From an uncultured Clostridia bacterium (lineage in GTDB: Bacteria; Bacillota; Clostridia; UBA1212; UBA1255): 64,000 nt of DNA. Positions 1 through 8,392 of this stretch are shown here, in pieces. A program made the translations under genes and the position numbers. The notes beneath the pieces were generated by a model. It was not told the origin of the DNA, searched no databases, and saw nothing but the letters and a program-made list of their open reading frames with translations. The first letter of the stretch is position 1. Each line of letters opens with the position of its first letter. The stretch is from NCBI GenBank assembly GCA_904420095.1, contig CAJFUB010000036.1:62001-126000 (forward strand). Direction: 5' to 3'.

Positions 1-28
1 ACTTTCGCTCAGAAAAGAAGACGAATGA
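1..28 (+). CDS. rpoA: RNA polymerase alpha subunit, C-terminal end (partial)
   Basis: Only the last eight codons are in the window. From base 2 they read LSLRKEDE followed by TGA, like the end of clostridial RpoA proteins. The gene sits just before rplQ, where rpoA is almost always found in bacteria. The call rests on this very short match and on gene order; the rest of the gene lies before the window. Confidence 0.55.
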
Positions 29-63
29 GGTCACAGACACATTAGACAGGAGGGTATATTCAA

Positions 64-588
64 ATGGCATATAGAAAGCTTGGCCGCTCCGCGGATAAAA
101 GAAAAGCGATGCTGAAGGGCCTTGTAACGGCGCTTTTGCAGAACGGATCGATTGTAACCACGGAAACACGGGCCAGAGAAGTACAGAGCATTACGGAAAA
201 AATTATCGCCAAAGCGGTTCGGGAGGCCGATAATTTCACGACGAGACAGGTCAAGGTAAGCAGCGTTCCCGTAGATTCGAAGGGAAAGCGGCAGACAACG
301 GTCGTGACTTCAAAGAACGGAAGGAAATATACGAAATTTACCGACCGTGAAATCAAGACGGAGTTGGTTCGGATCGACAATCCGCAGCGCCTTGCAGCCA
401 GAAAGCAGGCGATTGAGTGGGTATACAAGGTCAAAGACGCAGAAGGCAAGAACCTGAACATCGTAAACAAGCTTTTTGACGAAATCGCTCCCAAATACAA
501 AGATCGTAAAGGCGGATATACAAGGATCTATAAAACGGGACCGAGACGCGGCGATGCGGCTCCGATGGCGATATTGGAATTAGTATAA
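64..588 (+). CDS. rplQ: 50S ribosomal protein L17 with internal insertion
   Basis: Large-subunit ribosomal protein near the exit tunnel. The N-terminus MAYRKLGRSADKRKAML and the C-terminus GGYTRIYKTGPRRGDAAPM are classical L17. The protein has 174 residues, against about 115-127 in E. coli and B. subtilis. The extra length is one lysine- and threonine-rich insertion at about residues 58-105, between the helix carrying AREVQSITEKII and the NLNIVNKLFDEIAP segment. I recall similar insertions in Lachnospiraceae-like Clostridia. AGGAGG lies 10 bases before the ATG. It follows rpoA directly, closing the usual ribosomal operon, and is followed by a strong terminator. Confidence 0.97.
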   Translation: MAYRKLGRSADKRKAMLKGLVTALLQNGSIVTTETRAREVQSITEKIIAKAVREADNFTTRQVKVSSVPVDSKGKRQTTVVTSKNGRKYTKFTDREIKTELVRIDNPQRLAARKQAIEWVYKVKDAEGKNLNIVNKLFDEIAPKYKDRKGGYTRIYKTGPRRGDAAPMAILELV

Positions 589-613
589 TGAGGCAGGCTT
601 TATAAAGAGCTTG

Positions 614-650
614 AAACGGGGATTGTCTTCTGAGATAATCCCCGTTTTTT
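614..650 (+). terminator. Rho-independent terminator after rplQ
   Basis: AAACGGGGATT (614-624) pairs with AATCCCCGTTT (637-647) across a 12-base loop and is followed by a T run. It lies 26 bases after the rplQ stop and just before ecfA1, so it ends or attenuates the ribosomal transcript ahead of the transporter genes. Confidence 0.88.
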
Positions 651-668
651 CCAGCAGGGGTTTTTGTA

Positions 669-1574
669 ATGGCGGATTTTATCAGATTTGAAAATGTTTC
701 CTATACCTATGACGAAACGGAGGAGGACGAGCAGCAGTCCCAAAAGCAGCCGGTCGTTCCGCAAAGAATTCATTATGCCGTGGAGCATGCCGATTTTACG
801 ATTCAAAAGGGCGAGTTCGTAGCGATTGTCGGGAGAAACGGTTCGGGAAAATCTACGCTTGCCCGCACCATGAACGCACTCCTGCTTCCTTCCGAGGGCG
901 TTGTCTATGTTAATGAGATTGACACAAGCAGGGAAGAGATGATCTGGGAAATCCGAAGTCATGTCGGCATGGTATTTCAGAATCCCGACAACCAGATCGT
1001 CGGAACCTCCGTGGAAGAGGATGTCGCGTTTGGAATGGAAAATCTTGGCGTCCCGCGCAGTGAAATGCTCCGCCGCATGGATTGGGCGCTTGAAACTGTA
1101 AAACTGGGAAAAGAACGAAAAACAGAACCGCATCTGCTTTCCGGCGGACAGAAGCAGAGATGTGCAATTGCAGGAATTATCGCAATGCAGCCGGACTGCA
1201 TCGTGCTGGATGAAGCAACGGCCATGCTGGATCCGATCGGGCGCAGAGAAGTTCTGGCACTGGTCGAAAAGCTGAATCGGGAGCAGAACATTACGATTGT
1301 ACACATTACGCATCACATGGATGAGGTTGCCCGCGCAGACAGAGTCATTTTAATTGACAGAGCCCGGATTTTGGCAGACACGACGCCCAGAGAACTTTTT
1401 TCTGATGTAGAACGCGTCCGGGCGGCCGGCTTGGAGGTGCCTCAGATTACGGCGCTGATGCATCTCCTGAAGCAGCACGGCCTGCCTGTGCCCGGCGACG
1501 TGATTACGGTAGAAGAAGGCCTTGAGGTACTGACAGCGCTTCTTAGGAAGAACGAGGTGGAATCATGTCGCTGA
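669..1574 (+). CDS. ecfA1: Energy-coupling factor transporter ATPase 1
   Basis: ABC ATPase of the group II energy-coupling factor module, which powers uptake of vitamins and trace metals with interchangeable S-components. Walker A GRNGSGKST is near residue 56, the Q-loop is VFQNPDNQ, the signature LSGGQ near 157, and Walker B CIVLDEATAMLDP near 177. The C-terminal tail is typical of EcfA proteins. The gene overlaps ecfA2 by 10 bases, so the pair is translationally coupled. An acidic, Glu/Gln-rich loop at about residues 16-27 is longer than usual. Order rplQ-ecfA1-ecfA2-ecfT is conserved in Firmicutes. No S-component gene is in this window. The ribosome-binding site is weak (CAGGGG). Confidence 0.95.
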   Translation: MADFIRFENVSYTYDETEEDEQQSQKQPVVPQRIHYAVEHADFTIQKGEFVAIVGRNGSGKSTLARTMNALLLPSEGVVYVNEIDTSREEMIWEIRSHVGMVFQNPDNQIVGTSVEEDVAFGMENLGVPRSEMLRRMDWALETVKLGKERKTEPHLLSGGQKQRCAIAGIIAMQPDCIVLDEATAMLDPIGRREVLALVEKLNREQNITIVHITHHMDEVARADRVILIDRARILADTTPRELFSDVERVRAAGLEVPQITALMHLLKQHGLPVPGDVITVEEGLEVLTALLRKNEVESCR

Positions 1575-2440
1575 AAGTCGAAGCTTTATCTTATACGTAT
1601 ATGAAAGGGACGCCGTTTGAAAAAAAAGCTCTGGACAACGTTACGTTCGAAATAGAAACCGGGGAATTCGTCGGAATCATCGGACACACGGGCTGCGGAA
1701 AATCAACGCTCGTACAGCATTTCAACGGCCTGCTCAAGCCGGAGGAGGGCAATATTTATATTGACGGGAAGCTGATGAACCACTCGAACATAAAAGAAAT
1801 GCGGAAGCAGGTCGGACTTGTGTTTCAATATCCCGAATATCAGCTCTTTGAGTCGACGGTTTATAAAGACATCGCGTTTGGAATCCGTTCCGAGGGCCTT
1901 TCTCATGAGGAAGAATACAGGAGAGTGCTTGACGCGGCAGAAAAAACAGGACTTTCGGAGGACCTTCTGGAGAATTCCATCTATGATCTTTCCGGAGGAC
2001 AGAAACGCCGCGCCGCAATCGCAGGGATTATTGTGATGAATCCGGAAATTCTCGTGCTGGACGAACCCGCGGCGGGGCTGGATCCGGCAGGGCGCGACGA
2101 TATTTTACAATTTGCAAAACGCCTGCGGGATGACAACGGCATTACGGTGATCCTGGTCTCTCACAGTATGGAGGATATTGCAAAGCTGGCCGACAAAGTT
2201 ATCGTACTGAATGAAGGAAAGCTGGAAATGATGGGAACGCCGCGCGAGGTTTTCCGGAACGAGCAGCGGCTGAATCAAATTGGCTTGACCGTTCCGCAGA
2301 TGACAAGTCTTTTCCACCGGCTTGGCGGGCTTCTGCCGGAAAGCGGGATCCGAAAAGAAATTTTTACCGTGGAAGAGGGAGCGGAAGAAATTCTGCGTCT
2401 TCTGGGAATACGGCGGGGTACGGGAGGAACAGATCTATGA
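1565..2440 (+). CDS. ecfA2: Energy-coupling factor transporter ATPase 2
   Basis: Second ABC ATPase of the ECF module, expected to pair with EcfA1 and bind EcfT at the membrane. Walker A is GHTGCGKST near residue 41, the Q-loop VFQYPEYQLFE, the signature LSGGQKRR near 141 and Walker B ILVLDEPAAGLDP near 162. The VFQYPEYQLFE stretch is typical of EcfA2. Its start overlaps the end of ecfA1 and its stop overlaps the ecfT start (ATGA), so the three genes form a tight operon. Length (291 residues) is normal. Confidence 0.95.
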   Translation: MSLKVEALSYTYMKGTPFEKKALDNVTFEIETGEFVGIIGHTGCGKSTLVQHFNGLLKPEEGNIYIDGKLMNHSNIKEMRKQVGLVFQYPEYQLFESTVYKDIAFGIRSEGLSHEEEYRRVLDAAEKTGLSEDLLENSIYDLSGGQKRRAAIAGIIVMNPEILVLDEPAAGLDPAGRDDILQFAKRLRDDNGITVILVSHSMEDIAKLADKVIVLNEGKLEMMGTPREVFRNEQRLNQIGLTVPQMTSLFHRLGGLLPESGIRKEIFTVEEGAEEILRLLGIRRGTGGTDL

Positions 2441-3234
2441 GGATTGCGATCGGCCAATATGTGCCCGGAACGTCCGCGCTTCACAGGGCGGATCCGCGGA
2501 CCAAATTCGTTCTGACATTCGCATACATGGTCGTGGTTATGATTGCGGACAATTACGCCGCGTATCTTGCTGCTGCGCTTTATCTTGGCGCAGCTTATGT
2601 ATGCGCGCGGATCAACGTCGGAAAAATCCTTCGCAGCCTGCGCCCGCTTATCATTATGATGGTATTGACTGCGCTTCTGAACCTGTTTTTCTACCGGGGA
2701 ACTACCGTATGGATTGAAATCTGGAAAATAACGATTTATAAGGAATCCGCATTGTTCGCGCTCAGAATGGTGCTTCGAATCGTTCTGCTGGTGCTTGGCT
2801 CGTCCGTACTTACGTATACCACAACCTCGGTGATGCTGACGGACGGCCTGGAAAGCCTGTTCTCGCCTCTGAAGAAAATCCGATTCCCCGTACATGAAAT
2901 CGCCATGATGATGAGCATCGCGCTGCGCTTTATCCCGACCTTCATGGATGAAACGGATCGGATTATGAAAGCCCAGCTGGCGCGCGGCTCGGATTTCGAC
3001 AGTAAAAATCTGATCAGTAAAATCAAAAGCTATATCCCGATTCTGATTCCGCTGTTTATCAGCGCGTGGCGAAAGGCGGAAGAGCTGGCTACGGCAATGA
3101 ACGCCAGGTGCTATCGGGGCGGAGAGGGAAGAACGAAATTCAAAGTGCTGAAATTCACATATATAGATCTTATTTTGGTTATTATAACAGCGGCGCTTTT
3201 GGCGGCTGTTGTATTAGCAAATCATTTCGTGTAA
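2437..3234 (+). CDS. ecfT: Energy-coupling factor transporter transmembrane protein
   Basis: Membrane scaffold that transmits ATPase movement to the substrate-binding S-component. The protein (265 residues) opens with the family-typical GQYVPGTSALHRADPRTKF, followed by several hydrophobic spans. Near the C-terminus are the two coupling-helix motifs that contact the ATPases, each with an Ala-Arg core (AQLARGSDFD and AMNARCYRGG). It overlaps ecfA2 by four bases. The last hydrophobic segment ends the protein. Confidence 0.94.
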   Translation: MRIAIGQYVPGTSALHRADPRTKFVLTFAYMVVVMIADNYAAYLAAALYLGAAYVCARINVGKILRSLRPLIIMMVLTALLNLFFYRGTTVWIEIWKITIYKESALFALRMVLRIVLLVLGSSVLTYTTTSVMLTDGLESLFSPLKKIRFPVHEIAMMMSIALRFIPTFMDETDRIMKAQLARGSDFDSKNLISKIKSYIPILIPLFISAWRKAEELATAMNARCYRGGEGRTKFKVLKFTYIDLILVIITAALLAAVVLANHFV

Positions 3235-3269
3235 AATGAGATTGACATTTTCTGGGAAGCGGTGATTTT

Positions 3270-3629
3270 ATGAAACGGATATGGTATCAGTCTTTTTCCT
3301 CTTTTGCACTCGCGCTGCTTTTGTGCTTTGGCTTTCTGTTTTGCGCGCAGGCGGAGACGGCTTCCCCGTCTATTGCTGACGCTACGCCTGCGCTGATTGA
3401 GCCTGCCTCCACATCGGAGGCCGCCGCTTCGGCTTCGCCGGAAGCGACGCAGGGCATTACTCCCGCCGGAGGAACGTATTACGATAAAGGTCAGGTCGAG
3501 GCATTCGACGGCACGCCCGACGGCACGGGCAACAGCGCAGGAGAAATCGTATTCATGCTGGCGATTTTCCTGTTTTGCCTTTTCTTTGTGGTAGAGGCCG
3601 TCGTACAGTGGATCCGCAAGAAAAAATAA
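3270..3629 (+). CDS. Small secreted membrane-anchored protein of unknown function
   Basis: I do not recognise this 119-residue protein. It has a signal peptide ending near FCAQAETA, a low-complexity Ala/Ser/Pro/Thr stretch (about residues 30-65), a short Gly-rich part and one C-terminal transmembrane helix (about 92-112) followed by RKKK. The tail places the C-terminus in the cytoplasm. It lies between ecfT and nnrD on the same strand, with an upstream GGAAGCGGTG. The Pro/Thr-rich linker suggests a wall-spanning spacer. Confidence 0.6.
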   Translation: MKRIWYQSFSSFALALLLCFGFLFCAQAETASPSIADATPALIEPASTSEAAASASPEATQGITPAGGTYYDKGQVEAFDGTPDGTGNSAGEIVFMLAIFLFCLFFVVEAVVQWIRKKK

Positions 3630-3667
3630 TCCGGCCGGCGGGAAGGCAGAAGGGGAGAAAACCTGCG

Positions 3668-4603
3668 ATGGACACAAATAAAAATTGTGAGCTGCTGGCT
3701 TATTATAATGCCCAGCGGGATCCGCTCACGCATAAAGGGGATTACGGCCGTGTTTTTATTGCCGCCGGCTCGGAGGGCATGACGGGCGCCGCCTTGCTCT
3801 GCGCGGAAAGCGCGCTGCGCGCCGGTGCAGGTCTTGTCTATCTTTTCGCACCGGGCGGACTTTTGCCGGTTTATGAAATGGCGTGCAGGGAAGCCGTGAA
3901 GATAAAGATCGGGAACGGTTCCGATTTTTGCTTTCGGGAGCGTCATGCTTCCCGGATCGCCAAAGCTATAAAAGCTGCTCCCGGACGCTGTGTCGTGGTG
4001 ATCGGGCCCGGACTTGGGCGTCTGCCTGATACGGAACGCTTTGTGTACGGGCTCATGGAGGAGCTGGATGGCTCCGGAGCCGCAATCGTGCTTGATGCAG
4101 ATGGCCTGAACGCATACCGCGGGCAGGCAGGACGCCTGATACGTTCGGCTGGAGCCGGACGCCTTGTCCTGACGCCCCATGCAGCGGAGCTGTCGAGGCT
4201 GACGGGGATTCCGCTGGATGAAATCGGCCGCGACAGAAAACGCGCGGCGCTTGAGACTGCAGGAATGACGGGAGCTGTCACGGTCCTGAAGGGCAGCGGA
4301 ACCGTTATTGCCGATGTTTTGCCGACAAAGGAGGTTCTCTTAGCAGTTAACGACAGCGGTAATCCGGGAATGGCGACGGGCGGAAGCGGAGACGTTCTGG
4401 CGGGAATTCTGGCGGGAATTTTGGCCTCTGATTGCGGCGAAAGCCCCTCGGATTCTGATCGCCGTTTCTTTGATCTGGTGCGGTGCGGCGTATATATCCA
4501 CGGAATCTGCGGGGATCTCGCAGCCAGGCGGTACGGGCAGCGTGCTGTAAAAGCGGGAGATCTGACGGAAATGCTGAAAGAGGTGCATCAATATGGCGGC
4601 TGA
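3668..4603 (+). CDS. nnrD: ADP-dependent NAD(P)H-hydrate dehydratase
   Basis: Ribokinase-like enzyme that repairs hydrated NADH or NADPH by ADP-dependent dehydration. Diagnostic stretches are HKGDYGRVFIAAGSEGMTGA at the N-terminus, the VIGPGLGR loop, LDADGLNA, LTPHAAELSRL and the catalytic GNPGMATGGSGDVLAGI. I start at the ATG at 3668, behind AAGGGGAG; a longer reading from 3575 overlaps the previous gene and adds 31 unlike residues. The epimerase domain (NnrE) that is often fused N-terminally is absent. The gene overlaps alr by 11 bases, so the two are cotranscribed. Confidence 0.92.
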   Translation: MDTNKNCELLAYYNAQRDPLTHKGDYGRVFIAAGSEGMTGAALLCAESALRAGAGLVYLFAPGGLLPVYEMACREAVKIKIGNGSDFCFRERHASRIAKAIKAAPGRCVVVIGPGLGRLPDTERFVYGLMEELDGSGAAIVLDADGLNAYRGQAGRLIRSAGAGRLVLTPHAAELSRLTGIPLDEIGRDRKRAALETAGMTGAVTVLKGSGTVIADVLPTKEVLLAVNDSGNPGMATGGSGDVLAGILAGILASDCGESPSDSDRRFFDLVRCGVYIHGICGDLAARRYGQRAVKAGDLTEMLKEVHQYGG

Positions 4604-5786
4604 CCGAACGCACAGAACCTGGGCGGAGATCGATCTTGACGCGATCGCGCATAATCTGCGGGAAATTCGCAGGCATACGGACAGGACCGCGCAAATTATG
4701 GCCGTCGTAAAGGCGGATGCATACGGACACGGCGCGCCGCAGGTCGCGCGAGAAGCCTTGGCGCACGGAGCATCCTGGCTGGCGGTAGCGATGCTCGAGG
4801 AAGCGATAGAGCTCCGAAGGAAGGACATAAAAGCTCCGATTCTGATCCTCAGCGACAATGAGCCGGAATGCGCGGAAACGGTGGTCGCCTGCGATGTCCG
4901 GCAGGCGGTATCTTCTTACGATATGGCGCGCAGGCTTTCCGAAGCGGCAGGCAGGCTTGGCAAGAGGGCGAGGATTCATCTCAAAATCGATACGGGAATG
5001 GGCCGAATCGGCTTTTCCCCGGAACAGGCTCCGGCAGAAGCAGAACGGATCGCCAGGCTGGATGGAATTGAAATAGAAGGTATTTTTACCCATTTCGCGG
5101 TGGCGGACGAATCCTCGGAGGACGCGGACCGGTATACGGAGCGGCAATACAGAACGTTTTGCGAAACGTGTGAAAGAATTGAGCGGGAACGTCATATACA
5201 TATACCGCTCAGGCATGCGGCAAACAGCGCGGCAATTCTCCGGTTTCCGCACATGCATCTGGACCTGGTGCGCGCCGGCATCATACTTTATGGATTATGG
5301 CCTTCTGAGGATTTAAAGGCCTGCGGTGCGGATCTCCGGCCTGTCATGACGCTGAAATCCGCAATTTCTCATGTCAAAAGCGTAGAGCCGGGCAGCAGCC
5401 TCAGCTATGGCAGGACGTATTGTACGCACGAGCCTGCTGTGATTGCGACGATTCCGGCAGGATATGCGGACGGCTATTTTCGGGTTTTGGGAAATCGCGC
5501 TTCTGTCTTGCATGAAAAAACGGGCGTGCGGGCACGTGTGGTGGGCAGAGTCTGCATGGATCAGATGCTGGCCGACGTTACGCAGGCGCGGCAATGCGGA
5601 CCGGTGGAGCCGGGGGATTCGGTCGTGCTTTTCGGCGGAAACTGTGATAAAATGCCGAGTGCAGACGAAATTGCGGCGCTGGCGGGGACGATCAATTACG
5701 AGGTGGTCTGCGCCGTGAGCCGGCGGGTGCCGCGCATCTTTCTGAAAGACGGCCTGGTAGCTGAAACCGTGAACCGATTACTATAA
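4593..5786 (+). CDS. alr: Alanine racemase
   Basis: PLP enzyme that interconverts L- and D-alanine for peptidoglycan. The PLP lysine sits in AVVKADAYGHG near residue 38. HLKIDTGMGRIGF, FTHFAVAD and the catalytic-tyrosine motif LSYGRTY follow, and the C-terminal beta domain carries GRVCMDQMLADVT. Length (397) is normal. It lies between nnrD and a mazEF pair, the same neighbourhood as in Bacillus subtilis, where alrA precedes ndoAI-ndoA. Confidence 0.96.
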   Translation: MAADRTHRTWAEIDLDAIAHNLREIRRHTDRTAQIMAVVKADAYGHGAPQVAREALAHGASWLAVAMLEEAIELRRKDIKAPILILSDNEPECAETVVACDVRQAVSSYDMARRLSEAAGRLGKRARIHLKIDTGMGRIGFSPEQAPAEAERIARLDGIEIEGIFTHFAVADESSEDADRYTERQYRTFCETCERIERERHIHIPLRHAANSAAILRFPHMHLDLVRAGIILYGLWPSEDLKACGADLRPVMTLKSAISHVKSVEPGSSLSYGRTYCTHEPAVIATIPAGYADGYFRVLGNRASVLHEKTGVRARVVGRVCMDQMLADVTQARQCGPVEPGDSVVLFGGNCDKMPSADEIAALAGTINYEVVCAVSRRVPRIFLKDGLVAETVNRLL

Positions 5787-5860
5787 AAATTTTAGAAATA
5801 TGCCGGCCTGCGGTGTATTTCCTTCTGAAAAATGGATACAATGTGAATGGAGGGCTTTTT

Positions 5861-6115
5861 ATGGCAGCAGCGAGAAGGATCGAGCTGACACTCCCGGAGG
5901 GCCTGCTGGAAACGGTGGACTCGATCGCAGAGAAAGAGAACATAACCAGAAGCGAATGTATCGAAAGCGCCATGCGGTTTTACATCGAAGAGAGAGAAAA
6001 GCGGGATCTGCGAGATCAGATGATACAGGGGTATCAGGAAATGGCAGAAATCAATATCACGATTTCGGAGGACTTTTTTTCTGCGGAACAGGAGCTCTGG
6101 TTTACAAAGGAATAA
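5861..6115 (+). CDS. mazE: Antitoxin of the EndoAI/MazE type (ribbon-helix-helix)
   Basis: Short (84 residues) ribbon-helix-helix protein: RRIELTLPEGLLETVDSIAE forms the strand and first helix, then NITRSECIESAMRFYIEER. Its C-terminal tail, rich in acidic and aromatic residues, is the part that occupies the toxin active site in the family. I start at 5861 behind TGGAGGG; an upstream ATG at 5813 has no such site. It is followed by the toxin gene 27 bases later. Such antitoxins usually autoregulate with their toxin. Confidence 0.88.
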   Translation: MAAARRIELTLPEGLLETVDSIAEKENITRSECIESAMRFYIEEREKRDLRDQMIQGYQEMAEINITISEDFFSAEQELWFTKE

Positions 6116-6142
6116 ATTTTAACGTGAAACGGAGTTGATTTT

Positions 6143-6502
6143 GTGCTTTCAGTAAAGCGTGGCGATATTTATTACGCCGACCTGAGCCCCGTCGTCGGTT
6201 CCGAGCAGGGAGGAATCCGGCCGGTACTTGTACTGCAGAATGATATTGGAAATAAATACAGTCCTACGGTCATTGTTGCCGCAATTACCTCGCAGATCAA
6301 TAAGTCAAAGCTGCCGACGCATCTTGCCATCAAAGCCGATCAGTTCGGCATTGCCAGAGATTCCGTCATTCTTCTGGAGCAGCTGCGGACGATCGATAAG
6401 AAGCGTCTTCGTGAAAAAGTCTGCCATATCGATTCGGAAAATATGAAGAAAATCGATTACGCACTGAAAGTCAGCCTTGGACTGGTTGATCTGGGTACAT
6501 AA
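6143..6502 (+). CDS. ndoA: mRNA interferase EndoA/MazF
   Basis: Sequence-specific ribosome-independent endoribonuclease of the MazF/EndoA family. The protein (119 residues) reads very close to B. subtilis NdoA throughout: [49 protein letters not shown] and [17 protein letters not shown]. Arg and Thr/Ser active-site positions are kept. The start is GTG with GGAG upstream. Its last 32 bases are overlapped by the convergent DUF6873-like gene, so no terminator separates them. Confidence 0.95.
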   Translation: MLSVKRGDIYYADLSPVVGSEQGGIRPVLVLQNDIGNKYSPTVIVAAITSQINKSKLPTHLAIKADQFGIARDSVILLEQLRTIDKKRLREKVCHIDSENMKKIDYALKVSLGLVDLGT

Positions 6503-7199
6503 CGAGTATCCCCCCGATGTCAGTCAGAGGTCCGTTAAATACGGAAACGACGGAAAACCCATACGAGACGGAAAGCTCCCGCAGCGCTCCGCCCACCTTT
6601 CCGTAAACCAGAAGGCCAAGCTCTTTGTCGAAACCGCAGCAGCCTCCGATCAGACCGTGATTATAGCCGTCCAAAATGATTTTTTGCGTATCGGTAAAAT
6701 ATTCGGCGCACAGCTCCGAATCCTGCAGCTTCCGAACGGCGGAAAGGATTCCGTGATCAGAGGAAAGAATCAGAAGCTTCCCGCTGCGGAGCGGGATCGA
6801 TACGGAGGAACAGCCGCAATATCCCTGGCGGACGGGACAAAGGGAGTATCCGCTTTGCAGCAGCATCTTTCTTACGAGCGGATCGGTATACTTCGGATTA
6901 TGAAAATAAACCCTGCCTGCTTTGAGCACATTATACGGGATGTTTTCCGGATAAGCGTTTCCCAGCGGCGTTTCGCCCCGGACGAGACGGATGCCGCTTC
7001 CCCGGAAAAGCGCTTCATAATCGAGCCCGGGCGCGCAGACAAGCGTCCGGTCGTCAATTTTTGTAAATTGAAGATCGGCATGGCCCTGCTCGGGCGGCGG
7101 AAGCAGAGCGCAGCGGGGCGCCTCGATCAGGCGTCCCTGCGTACGCAGGAATTGTTTGGTTTCCAGGCTGACGGAGCCGTTTATGACGAAGGCTTTCAT
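6471..7199 (-). CDS. DUF6873-like protein
   Basis: This 242-residue protein resembles the DUF6873 (GME-fold) family seen in Clostridia; the function is unknown to me. Notable stretches are the [19 protein letters not shown] repeat-like motif, the Cys-rich [25 protein letters not shown] and [11 protein letters not shown]. These recall substrate-binding folds of guanidino-modifying enzymes, but I see no clear catalytic triad. I start at the ATG at 7199 because the 55 residues before it are unlike a protein and carry no ribosome site, though the site at 7199 is also weak. It converges on and overlaps mazF. Confidence 0.65.
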   Translation of the reverse strand: MKAFVINGSVSLETKQFLRTQGRLIEAPRCALLPPPEQGHADLQFTKIDDRTLVCAPGLDYEALFRGSGIRLVRGETPLGNAYPENIPYNVLKAGRVYFHNPKYTDPLVRKMLLQSGYSLCPVRQGYCGCSSVSIPLRSGKLLILSSDHGILSAVRKLQDSELCAEYFTDTQKIILDGYNHGLIGGCCGFDKELGLLVYGKVGGALRELSVSYGFSVVSVFNGPLTDIGGILVMYPDQPVQG

Positions 7200-7357
7200 A
7201 ACAAAATCATTGTAGTTTATTTTTTTTCGGTTTGCAATCGCATGTAATAATTTTCTCGTTTTGGGTAATTCTAATAGCGGCGGTGTCTGCAAAAATCTGC
7301 AAATTTTTGTATATTCCGCTATATTCGGCAAATATTGCAGAAAGGAGCTGATGATCC

Positions 7358-7576
7358 ATGGCAAGAAACGGTTTGGATCGCATTGCGCTGATTCTCGTAA
7401 TCATCGGCGCGATCGTCTGGCTTTCTGTCGGGTTGTTCCAATTTGACTTTGTAGCGGCGCTGTTCGGAGGCGCTACTTCTACGGTCAGCAGAATTATCTA
7501 TTCTGTAGTAGGCGTTGCAGGAATCTATTCCATCAGTCTGCTGTTCAGAAACAGAGAAGAAGCTGTCAGGGAATAA
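7358..7576 (+). CDS. DUF378 small membrane protein
   Basis: The 72-residue protein has two hydrophobic helices: LDRIALILVIIGAIVWLSVG and the segment around RIIYSVVGVAGIYSISLL, separated by the LFGG turn. This matches DUF378 (YuzA-like) proteins, whose function is unknown. AAAGGAG lies about 11 bases before the ATG. It precedes a spore protein gene, but nothing in the sequence proves a role in sporulation. Confidence 0.85.
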   Translation: MARNGLDRIALILVIIGAIVWLSVGLFQFDFVAALFGGATSTVSRIIYSVVGVAGIYSISLLFRNREEAVRE

Positions 7577-7615
7577 TTACCAGCATATAATATCGAAATT
7601 GATGAATAATAACAT

Positions 7616-7687
7616 CGTCGTAACAAAGCTGTAGGATTACAGCTGTCACGACGGACCGTATTCCTTGTTATTACGGGAAAAATACGG
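7616..7687 (+). other. Two stacked hairpins in the spore-protein leader
   Basis: CGTCGT and AGCTGTA on the left pair with TACAGCT and ACGACG on the right (7616-7653). CCGTATT (7656-7662) pairs with AATACGG (7681-7687) in a second hairpin that ends just before the ribosome site. No T run follows, so these look like leader structure rather than terminators. Function is inferred only. Confidence 0.35.
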
Positions 7688-7705
7688 GTTAAGGAGGTAA
7701 TAGTT

Positions 7706-7903
7706 ATGTCTAATAGTAAAAGCAAAACTGCTTTTGATAAACTTAAGTATGAAATCGCAAAAGAAACTGGCGTGAATCTTAAGGAAGGATACAACGGCGA
7801 TCTGACTTCCAGAGAAGCCGGTACGATCGGCGGAAACATCGTTCGTAAGGTATTCGAAAGCTATACGGGAAACAACTATTTTACGGGTTCGAAAAATCAG
7901 TAA
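7706..7903 (+). CDS. Alpha/beta-type small acid-soluble spore protein
   Basis: DNA-binding spore coat-of-DNA protein, made in the forespore and degraded at germination by Gpr. The 65-residue sequence keeps the family core: FDKLKYEIAKETGVNL, with the Gpr cleavage site at E-I-A, then GDLTSREAGTIGGNIVRKV. A strong site TAAGGAGG precedes the ATG. Its presence shows that the organism or its recent ancestor makes endospores. I did not find a convincing sigma-G promoter. Confidence 0.95.
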   Translation: MSNSKSKTAFDKLKYEIAKETGVNLKEGYNGDLTSREAGTIGGNIVRKVFESYTGNNYFTGSKNQ

Positions 7904-7933
7904 TGATCGGACGGTAATTTAATTTGATCAGTG

Positions 7934-7972
7934 TCCGCCGCGGGAATTCGACAGAATAAATCCTGCGGCGGA
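7934..7972 (+). terminator. GC-rich hairpin after the spore protein gene
   Basis: TCCGCCGC (7934-7941) pairs with GCGGCGGA (7965-7972), extended inward by GGA/TCC. It lies 31 bases after the SASP stop. The following bases (TGCATATGTTTT) are only partly T-rich, so termination is likely but not certain. Confidence 0.45.
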
Positions 7973-8018
7973 TGCATATGTTTTACAGGAAATGAAAACC
8001 GTAAGGGGAGCCTGCCAG

Positions 8019-8300
8019 ATGTCCGATCTTTTAAAAGCCGTCCTGTTTATTATTTTGTCGCTGACCGCTGTCTACATAATTTTCCGCCCGGCGCTGTTTC
8101 CGCGCTGCGCCTGCTGCGGCCGCGTTAAATTCCGGACGTATTTCCGTTATTTTGCTCCTGTTACTATGCGTCTGACGCGAAAAGGCGACATCTGTCTCTG
8201 CCGGGACTGCTGCCTGAAATACAATATCCGCTCGATTTCGGATTTCAGAAAGCGCAGCGAGATCAAGAAACGAATGGAATATAAAAGTAAATATTTATAA
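8019..8300 (+). CDS. Small membrane protein with cysteine pairs
   Basis: I do not recognise this 93-residue protein. A single N-terminal transmembrane helix (about residues 5-24) is followed by a basic cytoplasmic-type domain with CACC near residue 31 and CLCRDCC near residue 65. Such paired cysteines suggest a small metal-binding ribbon. I prefer the ATG at 8019 because AAGGGGAG precedes it; an in-frame ATG at 7992 lacks a site. A perfect-consensus promoter for the RHS gene begins immediately after its stop codon. Confidence 0.55.
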   Translation: MSDLLKAVLFIILSLTAVYIIFRPALFPRCACCGRVKFRTYFRYFAPVTMRLTRKGDICLCRDCCLKYNIRSISDFRKRSEIKKRMEYKSKYL

Positions 8301-8306
8301 AACATG

Positions 8307-8335
8307 TTGACAATATAATTATATTAATATATAAT
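8307..8335 (+). promoter_or_regulatory. Perfect-consensus sigma-A promoter of the RHS gene
   Basis: TTGACA (8307-8312), a 17-base A+T-rich spacer and TATAAT (8330-8335) match the vegetative consensus exactly. The RHS start codon lies 57 bases downstream behind AAGGAG. A second copy of this promoter exists on the other strand near 45.7 kb. Confidence 0.8.
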
Positions 8336-8392
8336 TTCTGATATAATTTACCAAAATTGTATAATAATTTTATGCTTTAAGGAGTGTCAGAA

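Noticed and set aside
6477-7247. A 256-codon plus-strand open frame after mazF
   Set aside because: It is the antisense of the DUF6873-like gene, has no ribosome site and reads as low-quality protein; the minus-strand frame has recognisable motifs.
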